From Hyphomonadaceae bacterium (GTDB taxonomy: Bacteria > Pseudomonadota > Alphaproteobacteria > Caulobacterales > Maricaulaceae): a stretch of 64,000 nucleotides of DNA. The translations under genes and the position numbers were made by a program. The DNA is taken from contig JABDMW010000040.1 of NCBI GenBank assembly GCA_013001295.1, positions 169,178 to 233,177 of the forward strand. Direction: 5' to 3'. The notes beneath the pieces are model-generated. The model made no database searches. It was not told the DNA's origin and worked only from the letters and a program-made list of their open reading frames with translations. Of this stretch, positions 7,938 to 16,227 are shown piece after piece (position 1 is the first letter of the stretch; the number at the start of each line of letters is the position of its first letter).

Positions 7938-8741
7938 ATGCATCATTTTTATTTATTCCTTACGTCCCTGGCGATCAGCGCACATTCTTTTGCCCCGTCT
8001 GCATCAGCTCAACACAAGAATGATGAAACACCACCCTGGTCGCAAGCCGACGAATACTGGGACAAAGACGCCATGCAAAAATCCCGTATGGAGGTCCAGC
8101 ACCATCACGGCGGTATGAATCATTGGTTCGTTATGGCCGACAGGCTGGAAATTCAATCGACGGACGAGGAAGCACTCGTCTGGGACCTGCAAGGATGGTA
8201 CGGCGGCGATATCAATAAACTCTGGATTAAATCAGAAGGCGAATACTCCTTCGACGGGGATGAAATCGAGGACGCTGAAATTCAGGCTTTGTGGTCGCGT
8301 GCCGTATCCCCATTTTGGGATATCCAGGCCGGTGTGCGCTATGATCTGGAACCGAAGGGCCGTACCCACGGCGTATTTGGTGTCCAGGGCCTCGCACCTT
8401 ATTGGTTTGAAATCGATGCAGCAGCATTTGTGAGCCATAAAGGCGACATCACGGCGCGCGCTGAAGTCGAATATGAAATGCTTCTCACACAAACCCTGAT
8501 CTTGCAGCCGCGGTTGGAAATCGAGGCCTCAGCTCAAGACATTGAGGAATTTGGCGTGGGCAGCGGGCTCACCGGGCTTGATCTTGGCATTCGTCTACGC
8601 AAAGAAATCAAACGCGAGTTCGCACCTTATGTCGGCGTTGAATGGCAAAAGGCGTTCGGGAGTACCGCAGACTTTTTACAGGCCGATGGTGGCGACCCCG
8701 ATAAAATTGCCGTAGTCGCCGGTATCCGTGCCTGGTTTTAA
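7938..8741 (+). CDS. copB: Copper resistance protein CopB, outer membrane
   Basis: 267 residues with a signal peptide (residues 1-24, ending SASA). The mature N-terminus is polar with MEVQHHHGGMNHW, a likely copper site, and the body alternates strands typical of the CopB outer-membrane beta-barrel: LVWDLQGWYGGDINKLWIKS, AGVRYDLEPKGRTH, ending in VAGIRAWF with the terminal aromatic of outer-membrane proteins. It lacks the long Met-rich N-terminal repeats of Pseudomonas CopB, which here are concentrated in CopA. It is co-transcribed with copA (2-base gap). Confidence 0.92.
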   Translation: MHHFYLFLTSLAISAHSFAPSASAQHKNDETPPWSQADEYWDKDAMQKSRMEVQHHHGGMNHWFVMADRLEIQSTDEEALVWDLQGWYGGDINKLWIKSEGEYSFDGDEIEDAEIQALWSRAVSPFWDIQAGVRYDLEPKGRTHGVFGVQGLAPYWFEIDAAAFVSHKGDITARAEVEYEMLLTQTLILQPRLEIEASAQDIEEFGVGSGLTGLDLGIRLRKEIKREFAPYVGVEWQKAFGSTADFLQADGGDPDKIAVVAGIRAWF

Positions 8742-8744
8742 TTC

Positions 8745-9152
8745 CTAACTTGGCATTTTTTCAAATGCCGCCAGTTTTGGATCAAGCGGTGTCGATTCAA
8801 TTTTATTGCCGGTGAAAACATTCATCGTGGGCTTGACATTTTCATGCTCATTGATGACGCCGGCCCGCAGGCCAATCATCGTCGGCCGCATTTCATTTTC
8901 GGTAAACATTGGGCATCCACAATTGCCGCAAAAATGCTTGGTCAGGACATTGCCGCTGTCCGCCTTATGATCATAAGACGAGGTTTTGCCGGTTAATTTG
9001 ACATCTTCTTTGTTCATAAACACAAATGTCGAGTAAGCAGCACCTGATGTTTTCCGGCAATCTTCACAATGACAATTCCCCGAGAAAACCGGCTCACCTT
9101 CTGCCTGGAATTGAACATTACCGCACATGCATGAACCTGTGAATTTTGCCAT
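8745..9152 (-). CDS. GFA/CENP-V family zinc-binding protein
   Basis: 135 residues. The zinc-ligand pattern of the glutathione-dependent formaldehyde-activating family is complete: GSCMCGNV near the start, then CHCEDCRK (about 27-34), and CGNCGCPMF further on. The fold holds two zinc sites. Despite the family name, most members have unknown substrates, and formaldehyde activation should not be assumed. It converges with copB, 3 bases apart, and has its own upstream region facing the SDR gene. Confidence 0.9.
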   Translation of the reverse strand: MAKFTGSCMCGNVQFQAEGEPVFSGNCHCEDCRKTSGAAYSTFVFMNKEDVKLTGKTSSYDHKADSGNVLTKHFCGNCGCPMFTENEMRPTMIGLRAGVINEHENVKPTMNVFTGNKIESTPLDPKLAAFEKMPS

Positions 9153-9246
9153 GGACTTCTCCTGTTTCTAAACGATCATAATAGCACAGGAGCTATTTTC
9201 ACCCAAGCTCCTTAATCCCTTTTAGGCACTTTGACGTATAAGCATT

Positions 9247-9948
9247 ATGGAAACACAGTCTAATCAACTTAAAAACTATCAAGCCCTCGTCATCGGTGCC
9301 ACAGGCGGCATCGGAAATGGATTCGTTTCGATATTGGAAAGAGATGCGAATTGTCGAAATATCTTCAAGCTTTCGCGGCGTGACGGATTTGACTTAATGG
9401 ACGAAACTTCGATCAAAGACGCGGCCGAAACTTTGAAGCAGCAGGGCCCGATTGATATTATCATAGACGCGACGGGATTCTTGCACGACGACGTTCAGCA
9501 CCCGGAAAAAGCCATTCGGGCCATCGAGCCTGAAAATATGGCGCGAGCCTTTGCGTTGAACGCGACCGGGCCGCTATTAATTCTCAAACATTTTCACGGC
9601 TTGCTGCCCTTCATGGAACGTGGTGTATTCGCGACACTATCAGCTCGCGTCGGAAGTATTGAAGATAACCGGCTCGGCGGTTGGTATGCCTACCGCATGT
9701 CAAAGGCCGCGCTTAATATGGGTCTTAAAACAGCCGCCATTGAAATTGCCCGCAAACGCAAACTGGCTATCTGCGTTGCGTTGCATCCGGGTACGGTGGA
9801 AACACAATTGTCCGATCCATTTTCTTCAAATCGGGACCGGTTCACACCCGAACATTCAGCCGAGCAGATGTTGAATGTGCTGCACGGATTGGCTCCGACC
9901 GACAATGGATCGTTTTTCGCCTATGACGGCAGTGTTATTCCGTGGTGA
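9247..9948 (+). CDS. SDR family oxidoreductase (CsgA-like)
   Basis: 233 residues. Nucleotide-binding ALVIGATGGIGNGF (about 14-27), the DATG block replacing NNAG (IIIDATGFLHDD), and the catalytic YRMSK (Y..K) with an upstream Ser in TLSARVGSI. Lack of an acidic residue after the second strand and the R-R pair (KLSRRDGF) suggest NADP(H) preference. The closing SFFAYDGSVIPW is typical of the C-factor/CsgA-like subgroup annotated in marine bacteria. The substrate is unknown. Confidence 0.88.
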   Translation: METQSNQLKNYQALVIGATGGIGNGFVSILERDANCRNIFKLSRRDGFDLMDETSIKDAAETLKQQGPIDIIIDATGFLHDDVQHPEKAIRAIEPENMARAFALNATGPLLILKHFHGLLPFMERGVFATLSARVGSIEDNRLGGWYAYRMSKAALNMGLKTAAIEIARKRKLAICVALHPGTVETQLSDPFSSNRDRFTPEHSAEQMLNVLHGLAPTDNGSFFAYDGSVIPW

Positions 9949-10104
9949 ATTGATCAAAGAACTGTCGGGTTGGCTCATCGGCGGCAAAAAACAGCTCAAC
10001 CCGGCGTTCACTCATGGTGACGAAATTTATGTAAAACGATTGGAACATTTACCGTTTGCAACATTTACTTTCGTGTGATTTTGTGCTAGATGCATAATCA
10101 ATAG

Positions 10105-10331
10105 AGGGAGCGTTTTCGAAACGCAGATCGTTGCGAAAACATTTGGAAACGTAACCCCCTAAAATGGATTTCAATATGGCGGCCAATAGGCGCAATTGCC
10201 TCGTACGGGCGAGCACCGGCGGCTGCTTAGTAACTTAATAACTGGACATGCCTATCAAGATTACCGAGTGAAAAATTTTCGTAAATTGGACATGGTCTAG
10301 TAGACGAGAGGCGGCCTTCGGGCCGCCTTTT
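10105..10331 (+). ncRNA. Candidate independent small RNA ending at a strong terminator
   Basis: The 424-base gap between the SDR gene and the cupin gene has no gene. A -10-like CATAAT at 10093-10098 would start an RNA near 10105. That RNA begins GAGGGAGCGTTTTCGAAACG, containing a perfect GCGTTT/AAACGC hairpin, and the 5' GAGGG can pair with CCCCCT near 10155. It has further GC-rich stems around 10195-10235 and finishes at the intrinsic terminator at 10309-10331. Nothing on the plus strand lies downstream before the converging cupin gene, so the terminator must serve this RNA or the SDR transcript. No tmRNA, SRP, RNase P or 6S hallmark is visible. A GGGTTG/CAACCC inverted repeat also lies at about 9967-10003. 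Confidence 0.4.
10309..10331 (+). terminator. Intrinsic terminator
   Basis: Perfect 8-base-pair stem AGGCGGCC / GGCCGCCT with a TTCG tetraloop, followed by TTT. It ends the plus-strand transcript crossing the 10.1-10.3 kb gap. Confidence 0.85.
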
Positions 10332-10372
10332 CAATATTTTGATATCTCGCCCATGAACTGTTGGAGCCCGCC

Positions 10373-11068
10373 CTAACCTAAATCATAAATATTTTTTGCC
10401 GGACAATTTTCATCCTGCACCAAATGCCCGGTTTTCACATAGATCAAACATCCTTCCTCTGAAAAGGGTGAATGTGAAGACATATGCGGTGAACGCAACC
10501 ATGTCCCTTTCGGATAATCGCCAAATTCGTCCTGGAACGTGCCGTCGAGCACAAAAATCTCTTCGCCGCCCCAATGCCGATGGGCGTTGAATTCTGTTCC
10601 GGGTGCCCATCTGACCAATGCAACATTTTCAGAAGGTTCTATATGTAATGGCAAGACGGTTAGTCCCGGTGCGGATCCCGGTAAGAAAACCGCCGAACTG
10701 GTATCGATGACTTTTTGCTCTGTATCGTTTTTGTCGAACTGATGCAGCTTGACCAATATTGTGCAGCCTTCTTCGCTGTGCGGTGTGTGCTTCGTGCCGA
10801 TCGGATTGCGCACATATGATCCAGCGGGGTAGTCCGCATGTTCATCTGAAAACACGCCTTCCAGAACGAAAAATTCCTCGCCGCCACTATGGGTGTGTTC
10901 ACTGAAATAGGATTTTGGCGCGTAACGAACTATGGATGTTGCGCGCGCCACCTCGTCGCCAATCCGGTCGAGCATTTGACGTGCCACGCCGGCCATTGGT
11001 GACGGCACCCATTCCACATCGCCCGGACGAACGACGACGCGTTTGGAAAAATCAGCATTTATTTTCAT
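10373..11068 (-). CDS. ChrR-like bicupin protein
   Basis: 231 residues in two tandem cupin repeats. Repeat one has HTHSGGEEFFVLEGVF and repeat two HRHWGGEEIFVLDGTF, each the metal-binding GX5HXHX3-4EX6G box, followed by PAGSYVRNP and PKGTWLRSP. The arrangement matches the cupin domain of the anti-sigma factor ChrR, but the N-terminal zinc anti-sigma domain is absent and no sigma factor lies beside it. It is therefore likely a stand-alone enzyme or metal-binding protein of unknown substrate. It is 44 bases downstream of the flavoprotein gene on the same strand, so co-transcription is likely. Confidence 0.85.
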   Translation of the reverse strand: MKINADFSKRVVVRPGDVEWVPSPMAGVARQMLDRIGDEVARATSIVRYAPKSYFSEHTHSGGEEFFVLEGVFSDEHADYPAGSYVRNPIGTKHTPHSEEGCTILVKLHQFDKNDTEQKVIDTSSAVFLPGSAPGLTVLPLHIEPSENVALVRWAPGTEFNAHRHWGGEEIFVLDGTFQDEFGDYPKGTWLRSPHMSSHSPFSEEGCLIYVKTGHLVQDENCPAKNIYDLG

Positions 11069-11112
11069 ATCGACTAGATCGCGTGATAGCCTTCGTTCGT
11101 CAAATCACAAAA

Positions 11113-12516
11113 TTATGAAATTTCCGCCATGAACTGTTGAAGTTTGGCCATGGCAGGCATTGAATTGTCCCTTAGTTTTTTCAAAATAGCTTTTTTTTCG
11201 ACATCGTCCTTATCAATTTCCGCAACCATTTTAGAGAAACCGTCGAGACGGTTGCCAAGAAGCCACTCCCGGATATCGGGATTTCGCGACCAGTTGTACT
11301 GGTTCATCATAAACCCTGCCGTGAAACGGATATAGTCGGTATCGTGATTGGGCAGTGGCACCACCCCACAAATATTGTTTTTATTCACTTCATCGTCTTG
11401 GTCATAACCGGCTTCAATATGGGCAATAAATGCAGCACTGAACACGGGTTGGTAGGAACGTACGGTTTGGGGAACAATCAGATCTCCCTGAAAAACCGGG
11501 ACGATCACATCATTGGTGATGGCCGTGGCGGAGCAGTCTACATGCACCACACCGGGGCCCGTCGAAATCTCGCCTTGGTCAAGGATAATTTTGTCATGTT
11601 CGATGGCGGTGACCCGTCCCAAACGGACAATGTTTTTAATCCTGCGCAGCTCTTCCACTTCCATTTCGCTGATGGTCGCGCCGTGGAACATTGTTGGTCG
11701 CACATCCGGATCAAGCCGCACAAAATACCCGCAGGCTTCGAGCCGGTCAAACATGTCTTCGATCGAACTTGCCTTGGCAATTGATTCAAATTGATTGGCC
11801 TGAGCGCCAATCGTGTGCTCAAAAAATTCAGGCGTCGGCTGCGTGTTTTTCCGGTTGAGCAACCAGGCATCGCGGGACACGATCCATCGTATCTTGTTCG
11901 GAGCAACCTGATTTTCAAGCAACCACAAACACGCATCGATCCCGGTTTTGCCGCCGCCAATTACCACATAGCCCTCAGGTGCTGACTGGATTTTTGGCAG
12001 ATCATTGAGCGGGATAAAATTCATACCTTCGGCAACGCTGAAATTGGGCGTATGCGTCAACGGAATTGTCGTATTTAAATAGGTCGCATCGACGGTTTTT
12101 GTGCGCGTCACATGGTATTTATCGCCGGTGAGCAGTGAATAAAAATTACCGTCCTCGGTGTATTCGCACATGGGAAAATACTGAACCCGTCCACTGGGCA
12201 AGAATGTGTGCTTCATCACCTGGTCGAAATACGCCATGACTTCCGCCCCGGATGCAAGTTCGTTAAGCCCCCTGTTCAATCCGACCTCGTCCTTTCGGCC
12301 TTTGCTGAGTTCTTTGGAGCTGACGCCGTAAAACTGTGACGGCTGATGCAAAGTCACAAACGGATAAGCGTTATTCCAATGCCCGCCCGGTTTTTGAAAC
12401 ATGTCCACAATAATGATATTGGCATCGGTTTCGTGCAAAAGCGTATCCGCAAATGCCATCCCGACGGCGCCTGCTCCAACTATGAGATAGTCCGTTTGTA
12501 ATTCTGTGACCGACAT
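11113..12516 (-). CDS. FAD/NAD(P)-binding flavoprotein (monooxygenase-like)
   Basis: About 467 residues from the ATG of MSVTELQTDYLIVGAG; a TTG two codons upstream is possible. The N-terminal Rossmann motif VGAGAVGMAFA with the acidic end of strand two (IIVDMFQKPGGHW) binds FAD, and a second nucleotide motif VIGGGKTGIDACLWLL at about 190 binds NAD(P)H. The GGHWNNAYPFVTLHQPSQFYG region resembles flavin monooxygenase-type proteins, but the Baeyer-Villiger fingerprint is not evident. No substrate is indicated. The downstream bicupin gene may be in the same operon. Confidence 0.8.
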   Translation of the reverse strand: MSVTELQTDYLIVGAGAVGMAFADTLLHETDANIIIVDMFQKPGGHWNNAYPFVTLHQPSQFYGVSSKELSKGRKDEVGLNRGLNELASGAEVMAYFDQVMKHTFLPSGRVQYFPMCEYTEDGNFYSLLTGDKYHVTRTKTVDATYLNTTIPLTHTPNFSVAEGMNFIPLNDLPKIQSAPEGYVVIGGGKTGIDACLWLLENQVAPNKIRWIVSRDAWLLNRKNTQPTPEFFEHTIGAQANQFESIAKASSIEDMFDRLEACGYFVRLDPDVRPTMFHGATISEMEVEELRRIKNIVRLGRVTAIEHDKIILDQGEISTGPGVVHVDCSATAITNDVIVPVFQGDLIVPQTVRSYQPVFSAAFIAHIEAGYDQDDEVNKNNICGVVPLPNHDTDYIRFTAGFMMNQYNWSRNPDIREWLLGNRLDGFSKMVAEIDKDDVEKKAILKKLRDNSMPAMAKLQQFMAEIS

Positions 12517-12589
12517 TTCCAAAGACCTCTATCAGGAGTTGATCGTTGTCGATAAAACACCGTCAGCAACAATGCAAAAACAATCAGGA

Positions 12590-13246
12590 TTATTTTGATG
12601 ATGCTTCGTTGCGGATGCGTCTTGAATTCATAAACGCGCTCACAAGAAAATCTGTATCCTCTGGGCTGACCTCGCGCACCAAGTCCATTTGCAAAGGATT
12701 GGGCCTTAAATCGATGAGCGCCCCTGTCGCCAGATCCACACCTGTCGCCGCGCCTGCAACGGGCATCGCCAAAATAACAACGGCTGGCCCCGCAGCGGCA
12801 GCGGGGAAAAATATCTCCGAAAATATAGTCGCACTTGCAGCCGCATCAGCTACCGCGATTCCGCCGAGTACCACGCCCCCCGCCATAACGCTCATACCTG
12901 TCGCTTCCGATTTACGAGCCTGCATCTTATTGCGTTCTTTGAACACCGCATATGTATTGGGTTGGTACCCCGGTTTTATAACCATGACATTGAAATCGGA
13001 TCTGCGCGGAAGTTTGATGCCGCACGGTGTGGCTTCACATCCGTAATAAATCGTCTCTCCTTGTTTCACACCATCGAATTTCGCCGGATCTCCTTCGTAT
13101 TTGAGATCAGTAACTACGCGCGCCCCATCCGGAACGGTTTCAACTTTAAAAATTGTATGGCTGCCGCGCGTCGCAGTGGCACACGACGTTAACAAGAGGC
13201 CAAAAACCGTCGCAACCAAAATCCGACCGCCGTGCTTCAAGTTCAT
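12590..13246 (-). CDS. Glycine-rich lipoprotein, paralogue 2
   Basis: 218 residues. Lipoprotein signal with lipobox LTSC (acylated Cys near 22), then CATATRGSHTIFKVETVPDG. A CEATPCGIKLPR block and PGYQPNTY follow, resembling the carbohydrate/peptidoglycan-associated PEGA-like strand motif around 'vpdGA'. A long Gly/Ala hydrophobic stretch (about 118-175, VMAGGVVLGGIAVADAAASA) looks like a glycine-zipper membrane segment. It shares CATATRGS, TPCGI and the closing RPNPL with the neighbouring upstream gene, so the two are tandem duplicates. Its ATG overlaps the upstream stop (ATGA). The function is unknown. Confidence 0.75.
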   Translation of the reverse strand: MNLKHGGRILVATVFGLLLTSCATATRGSHTIFKVETVPDGARVVTDLKYEGDPAKFDGVKQGETIYYGCEATPCGIKLPRRSDFNVMVIKPGYQPNTYAVFKERNKMQARKSEATGMSVMAGGVVLGGIAVADAAASATIFSEIFFPAAAAGPAVVILAMPVAGAATGVDLATGALIDLRPNPLQMDLVREVSPEDTDFLVSAFMNSRRIRNEASSK

Positions 13247-14058
13247 GACGGCGTCTCTGCTTGCTTGGCATTTTCTTTTTCCAGCCGTTTGCGCTCCCGC
13301 TCCCTTTGTCGTTCCTCAAGCAATAACTGGCGCTGCTCCGCTTTGGATTCGCGCTTAGTTAAAGGAACGTGCATGGCATTGCGGTGCTGCATTTTGGCGA
13401 AATCGGCTTTCACAGCATCGACATCCTGCCATTCCGGATCAGCGTTTTCGATTTCATCCAAGGTGAGTGGCAGCGGATTTGGCCATACGTCATAATTCGC
13501 CCCGGTCGCAGCGTCGACTCCTATAGATACACCGCCGACGACGACAATCGGTACGGCAACCACGATTCCCGCCGCCGTGCCGGCGGCGGCACCTCCACTG
13601 AACAAAAGACTAGACGTCGCGGTAGTGCCGACGGCAATACCCGTTGCAATTCCAGCACCACCAGCAACTAAAGCCGTATTTTTGAGCGACTCATTCTTGA
13701 TTTCCTTGCGGTGCATATAGCCGATCTTGTGCACTTGTGGTGCGTAGCCCTCTTTCGTGACCAAGACGTGAAAGTTTTTTTTACGCGGCATTTCGATCCC
13801 GCACGGCGTCGGTTCGCAGAACCTGTATTCAAAATCAGGTTCTTCCAGTCTTCCGGATTTTATTCGGTTCAACCTGACCTTGGTCATTTCGCCGAACTCT
13901 TTGGTCGGCAGGGTCGTTGTCGCTTTCGCACCAACCGGCGTTGTCTCCACAATGAACATTGTCGTTGAGCCACGGGTCGCCGTTGCACAGGCCGACAAAT
14001 TAACAGCAAGGAAGATTAGAACAATTAAGTGACCCCATCGCGGTATAGATATGAGCAT
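13243..14058 (-). CDS. Glycine-rich lipoprotein, paralogue 1
   Basis: 271 residues from the ATG of MLISIPRWG, chosen because GGGGGAAT lies just upstream; a longer frame begins at 14100. Lipobox LSAC followed by CATATRGSTTMFIVETTPVG, then CEPTPCGIEMPRKKNFHV and a glycine-zipper hydrophobic region (GGAGIATGIAVGTTATSSLL). After the shared VWPNPLPL block it has an extra charged C-terminal tail rich in Arg, Glu and Gln (LLLEERQRERERKRLEKEN), predicted as a single helix and absent from its paralogue. Probably envelope-associated. First gene of a two-gene leftward operon. Confidence 0.75.
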   Translation of the reverse strand: MLISIPRWGHLIVLIFLAVNLSACATATRGSTTMFIVETTPVGAKATTTLPTKEFGEMTKVRLNRIKSGRLEEPDFEYRFCEPTPCGIEMPRKKNFHVLVTKEGYAPQVHKIGYMHRKEIKNESLKNTALVAGGAGIATGIAVGTTATSSLLFSGGAAAGTAAGIVVAVPIVVVGGVSIGVDAATGANYDVWPNPLPLTLDEIENADPEWQDVDAVKADFAKMQHRNAMHVPLTKRESKAEQRQLLLEERQRERERKRLEKENAKQAETPS

Positions 14059-14239
14059 ATCAATTCCCCCATTTTGAGTAATTGGTAGGCTCATTCTCAA
14101 ACCGACCTCAATTTAAATATCTGTAATCTGCTTCCCGTTTTGTTTCATTTCGTTACAAGAACTTGCTGACCAACACGCGCAAACTTGCCATATCATATTG
14201 TAATTAAACGTTTATTTTGAAAATTTTGCCAATTGAAAT

Positions 14240-15121
14240 CTATAGTGAAAAGAACGGCGTAATCTCGCGCAAAACCTGATCCGGGCCTTCGGTGTGTGGG
14301 TAATGCCCCAGTTCAGGCAGCAGAACCGCCTCCCCATTGGGCACAATTTCGCGAAAATACTCATACATATGTTTGCCGGACACCGGGTCCATACCACCAT
14401 CGACCAACCGGATCGGAACTCTGGAATTTTGTAAGGCCCCGACCCAGCGCTCACGATGCTCACGCCGATCAGCGATATAGTGGAGAAGTTTATGAAATGT
14501 TTTGTGCCCGTCATTGTGACAGATTAATTTCCAGAAGCCGTCCAGTTCTTGCTCACTCGGTTGCGTGTGAGGGCCAAACACTTCCGAGAACGATTTTCCA
14601 AATCGTTTCCGATTCATCAGCCAAGGCAGCACAAATCCAAACGGGCTGACACCCAGTTTCTGAACGGGTCTTTGTCGGTGTTGCTCCGGAAACAGACCGC
14701 CATTGAGAAAACACATACGTCCTAGAACGGCCCTGGCACTGTTTTCATTGCGCCGCGCCAATAATTCCTGTCCGACCGTATTGCCATAGTCATGGACCAG
14801 TGCGTCATAAGTATCGATGTTTAAATGCGTAAGAAAAGCGTCCTGTAAATCCGCCTGTAAATGGATGGAATATCCGGATTTGGGTTTGCCAGACAGGCCA
14901 AAGCCAAGCATGTCACAAACGACGACCCGGCGGGTCTTGATTAAATCGTCCCAGAGCCAGCTCCAGTCCCAGGAGGCTGTCGGATATCCATGAATGAGCA
15001 AAAGTGGATCGTGCTTGCTTTTTATTTCGCCGGAATCCCAGAAAGCGATTTTGTAATTCCTAAATTCGAAATACTGCGCGCGGGCGCACCAGTCATCAAC
15101 GGAAATCGGGCTTATGGGCAT
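14240..15121 (-). CDS. Alpha/beta hydrolase, haloalkane dehalogenase/epoxide hydrolase type
   Basis: 293 residues from the ATG of MPISPISVDDW; a TTG 12 codons upstream is an alternative. The oxyanion block is LLLIHGYPTASWDW, and the nucleophile elbow VHDYGNTVG carries Asp rather than Ser, as in epoxide hydrolases and haloalkane dehalogenases. An acidic residue in DGGMDPVSG and the His in PELGHYPHTEGP complete the triad. The cap domain spans roughly residues 130-220. No Trp after the nucleophile (the haloalkane dehalogenase halide residue) is seen, Tyr takes its place, so epoxide hydrolase or an unassigned esterase-like role is more likely than dehalogenation. Confidence 0.8.
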   Translation of the reverse strand: MPISPISVDDWCARAQYFEFRNYKIAFWDSGEIKSKHDPLLLIHGYPTASWDWSWLWDDLIKTRRVVVCDMLGFGLSGKPKSGYSIHLQADLQDAFLTHLNIDTYDALVHDYGNTVGQELLARRNENSARAVLGRMCFLNGGLFPEQHRQRPVQKLGVSPFGFVLPWLMNRKRFGKSFSEVFGPHTQPSEQELDGFWKLICHNDGHKTFHKLLHYIADRREHRERWVGALQNSRVPIRLVDGGMDPVSGKHMYEYFREIVPNGEAVLLPELGHYPHTEGPDQVLREITPFFSL

Positions 15122-15364
15122 ATTGCTTAACGTCCTGAAAACGCGAGCTTCTGTCAACTCATATCAAACTTTGTTTACTTAATGAAAAAAGCATGTTACC
15201 GACTTTACCGTTAGGGGCGATTACTTGGTTGACGGCATTACGATTGCCTGAGATTACTCTCACCTTTCCTCTGATAATATCTGCAAGCTTGCCAATAGGC
15301 GTGCGCGGTCCTTTCGGACCGGGCCTTGACGCGTGCTTGTTTAATAAAAAAAACGGAGCGTAAA

Positions 15365-16141
15365 ATGAAAAAATTAAAACCAATTGCAAGCATTTGGGCT
15401 GTGCTGTTTCTAGCACTGGCCTCGCTGGCTCAGCCGGCATTTGCCGGAGATGGGGCAAAAGCCAAATACCTTGTCGAAATGATTGAAGTTAATCCTGCTA
15501 CAGGAAGTGAATGGAATGATGGATGGGAAAATTTAAACAGCCTTGCTGAAGAAGGTGACTATCCTTTCCGTGAAACCGTTCTCGTCGGACAAGGTAAGCG
15601 GTGGATTGTTACGAAAGTCGACGACTATGCCGGTTTGGACAAACTCATGATGGCACGCGATAAGTATGCAAAAAAGCACGGCAAGAAATTTGACCGTGCT
15701 ATCGCCAAAATGGACGGAGCAACTTCGAATTCGGATTCTTTCATTAGTGCCCTTGATGACGAATTGTCTTATAGACCAGAAGGTCAAACACGTGGGGCAT
15801 ATACCAAGATCGAAACCCATTATTTCCGAGCGGGGTCACACGAAAAAATGGCCAAGGTTGGAGCAGACTTCAAAGCACTTGCGGCAAGTTTAGATAGTCC
15901 GACCGGTTGGGACGTGTGGTGGAACGGCGTCGGTTCGCCGGGAAGCAGCGTTACACTTATTTCCTGGGCCGACAGCCCACTTGCTATGGCACAAGCAGAT
16001 GCAAATGATCAAAAACTGTTTGCAACCAAGCAAAAGGAAGTCGACGCTATCGTGAAAGACTTCACAGATATTCTTGTTCGGACAACGACGGAATACGCGA
16101 TGTTTAAACCGGAAATGTCAATGAATTTGGAGGACAACTAA
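15365..16141 (+). CDS. Exported protein with two alpha/beta-barrel-like repeats
   Basis: 258 residues from ATG 15365, chosen because CGGAGCG precedes it; an in-frame ATG upstream is not needed. A signal peptide ends AQPAFA (about residue 28). The mature part has two similar halves: one with KYLVEMIEV and RWIVTKVDDYAGLDKLM, the other with YTKIETHYF and VTLISWADSPLAMAQAD, a pattern seen in dimeric alpha/beta-barrel (NIPSNAP/ABM-like) domains. The assignment rests on pattern only. It is followed 27 bases later by an intrinsic terminator and looks monocistronic. Confidence 0.7.
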   Translation: MKKLKPIASIWAVLFLALASLAQPAFAGDGAKAKYLVEMIEVNPATGSEWNDGWENLNSLAEEGDYPFRETVLVGQGKRWIVTKVDDYAGLDKLMMARDKYAKKHGKKFDRAIAKMDGATSNSDSFISALDDELSYRPEGQTRGAYTKIETHYFRAGSHEKMAKVGADFKALAASLDSPTGWDVWWNGVGSPGSSVTLISWADSPLAMAQADANDQKLFATKQKEVDAIVKDFTDILVRTTTEYAMFKPEMSMNLEDN

Positions 16142-16167
16142 AAAGGTTTTTTAAATTTGAAATGAAG

Positions 16168-16190
16168 ACGGCCCATCGGGCCGTTTTTTT
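16168..16190 (+). terminator. Intrinsic terminator
   Basis: ACGGCCC / GGGCCGT stem with ATC loop followed by seven T. It ends the exported-protein gene transcript at 16141. Confidence 0.9.
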
Positions 16191-16227
16191 ATGTCTTAAA
16201 CTGTGAAACTTCGCCATACTTAAGACA

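Noticed and set aside
10105..10331. tmRNA (ssrA), suggested by an apparent short tag frame ending GCGGCTGCTTAGTAA
   Set aside because: No tRNA-like T-arm, no CCA end and no typical ANDN-type tag are present. The frame reads ...RAPAAA, which is not an alphaproteobacterial tag.
15159..15458. Minus-strand 99-codon frame upstream of the exported-protein gene
   Set aside because: Overlaps the signal peptide of a well-supported gene, Arg/Pro-rich and without start signal; the hairpin GGTCC/GGACC near 15309 could be a leader structure but has no other support.
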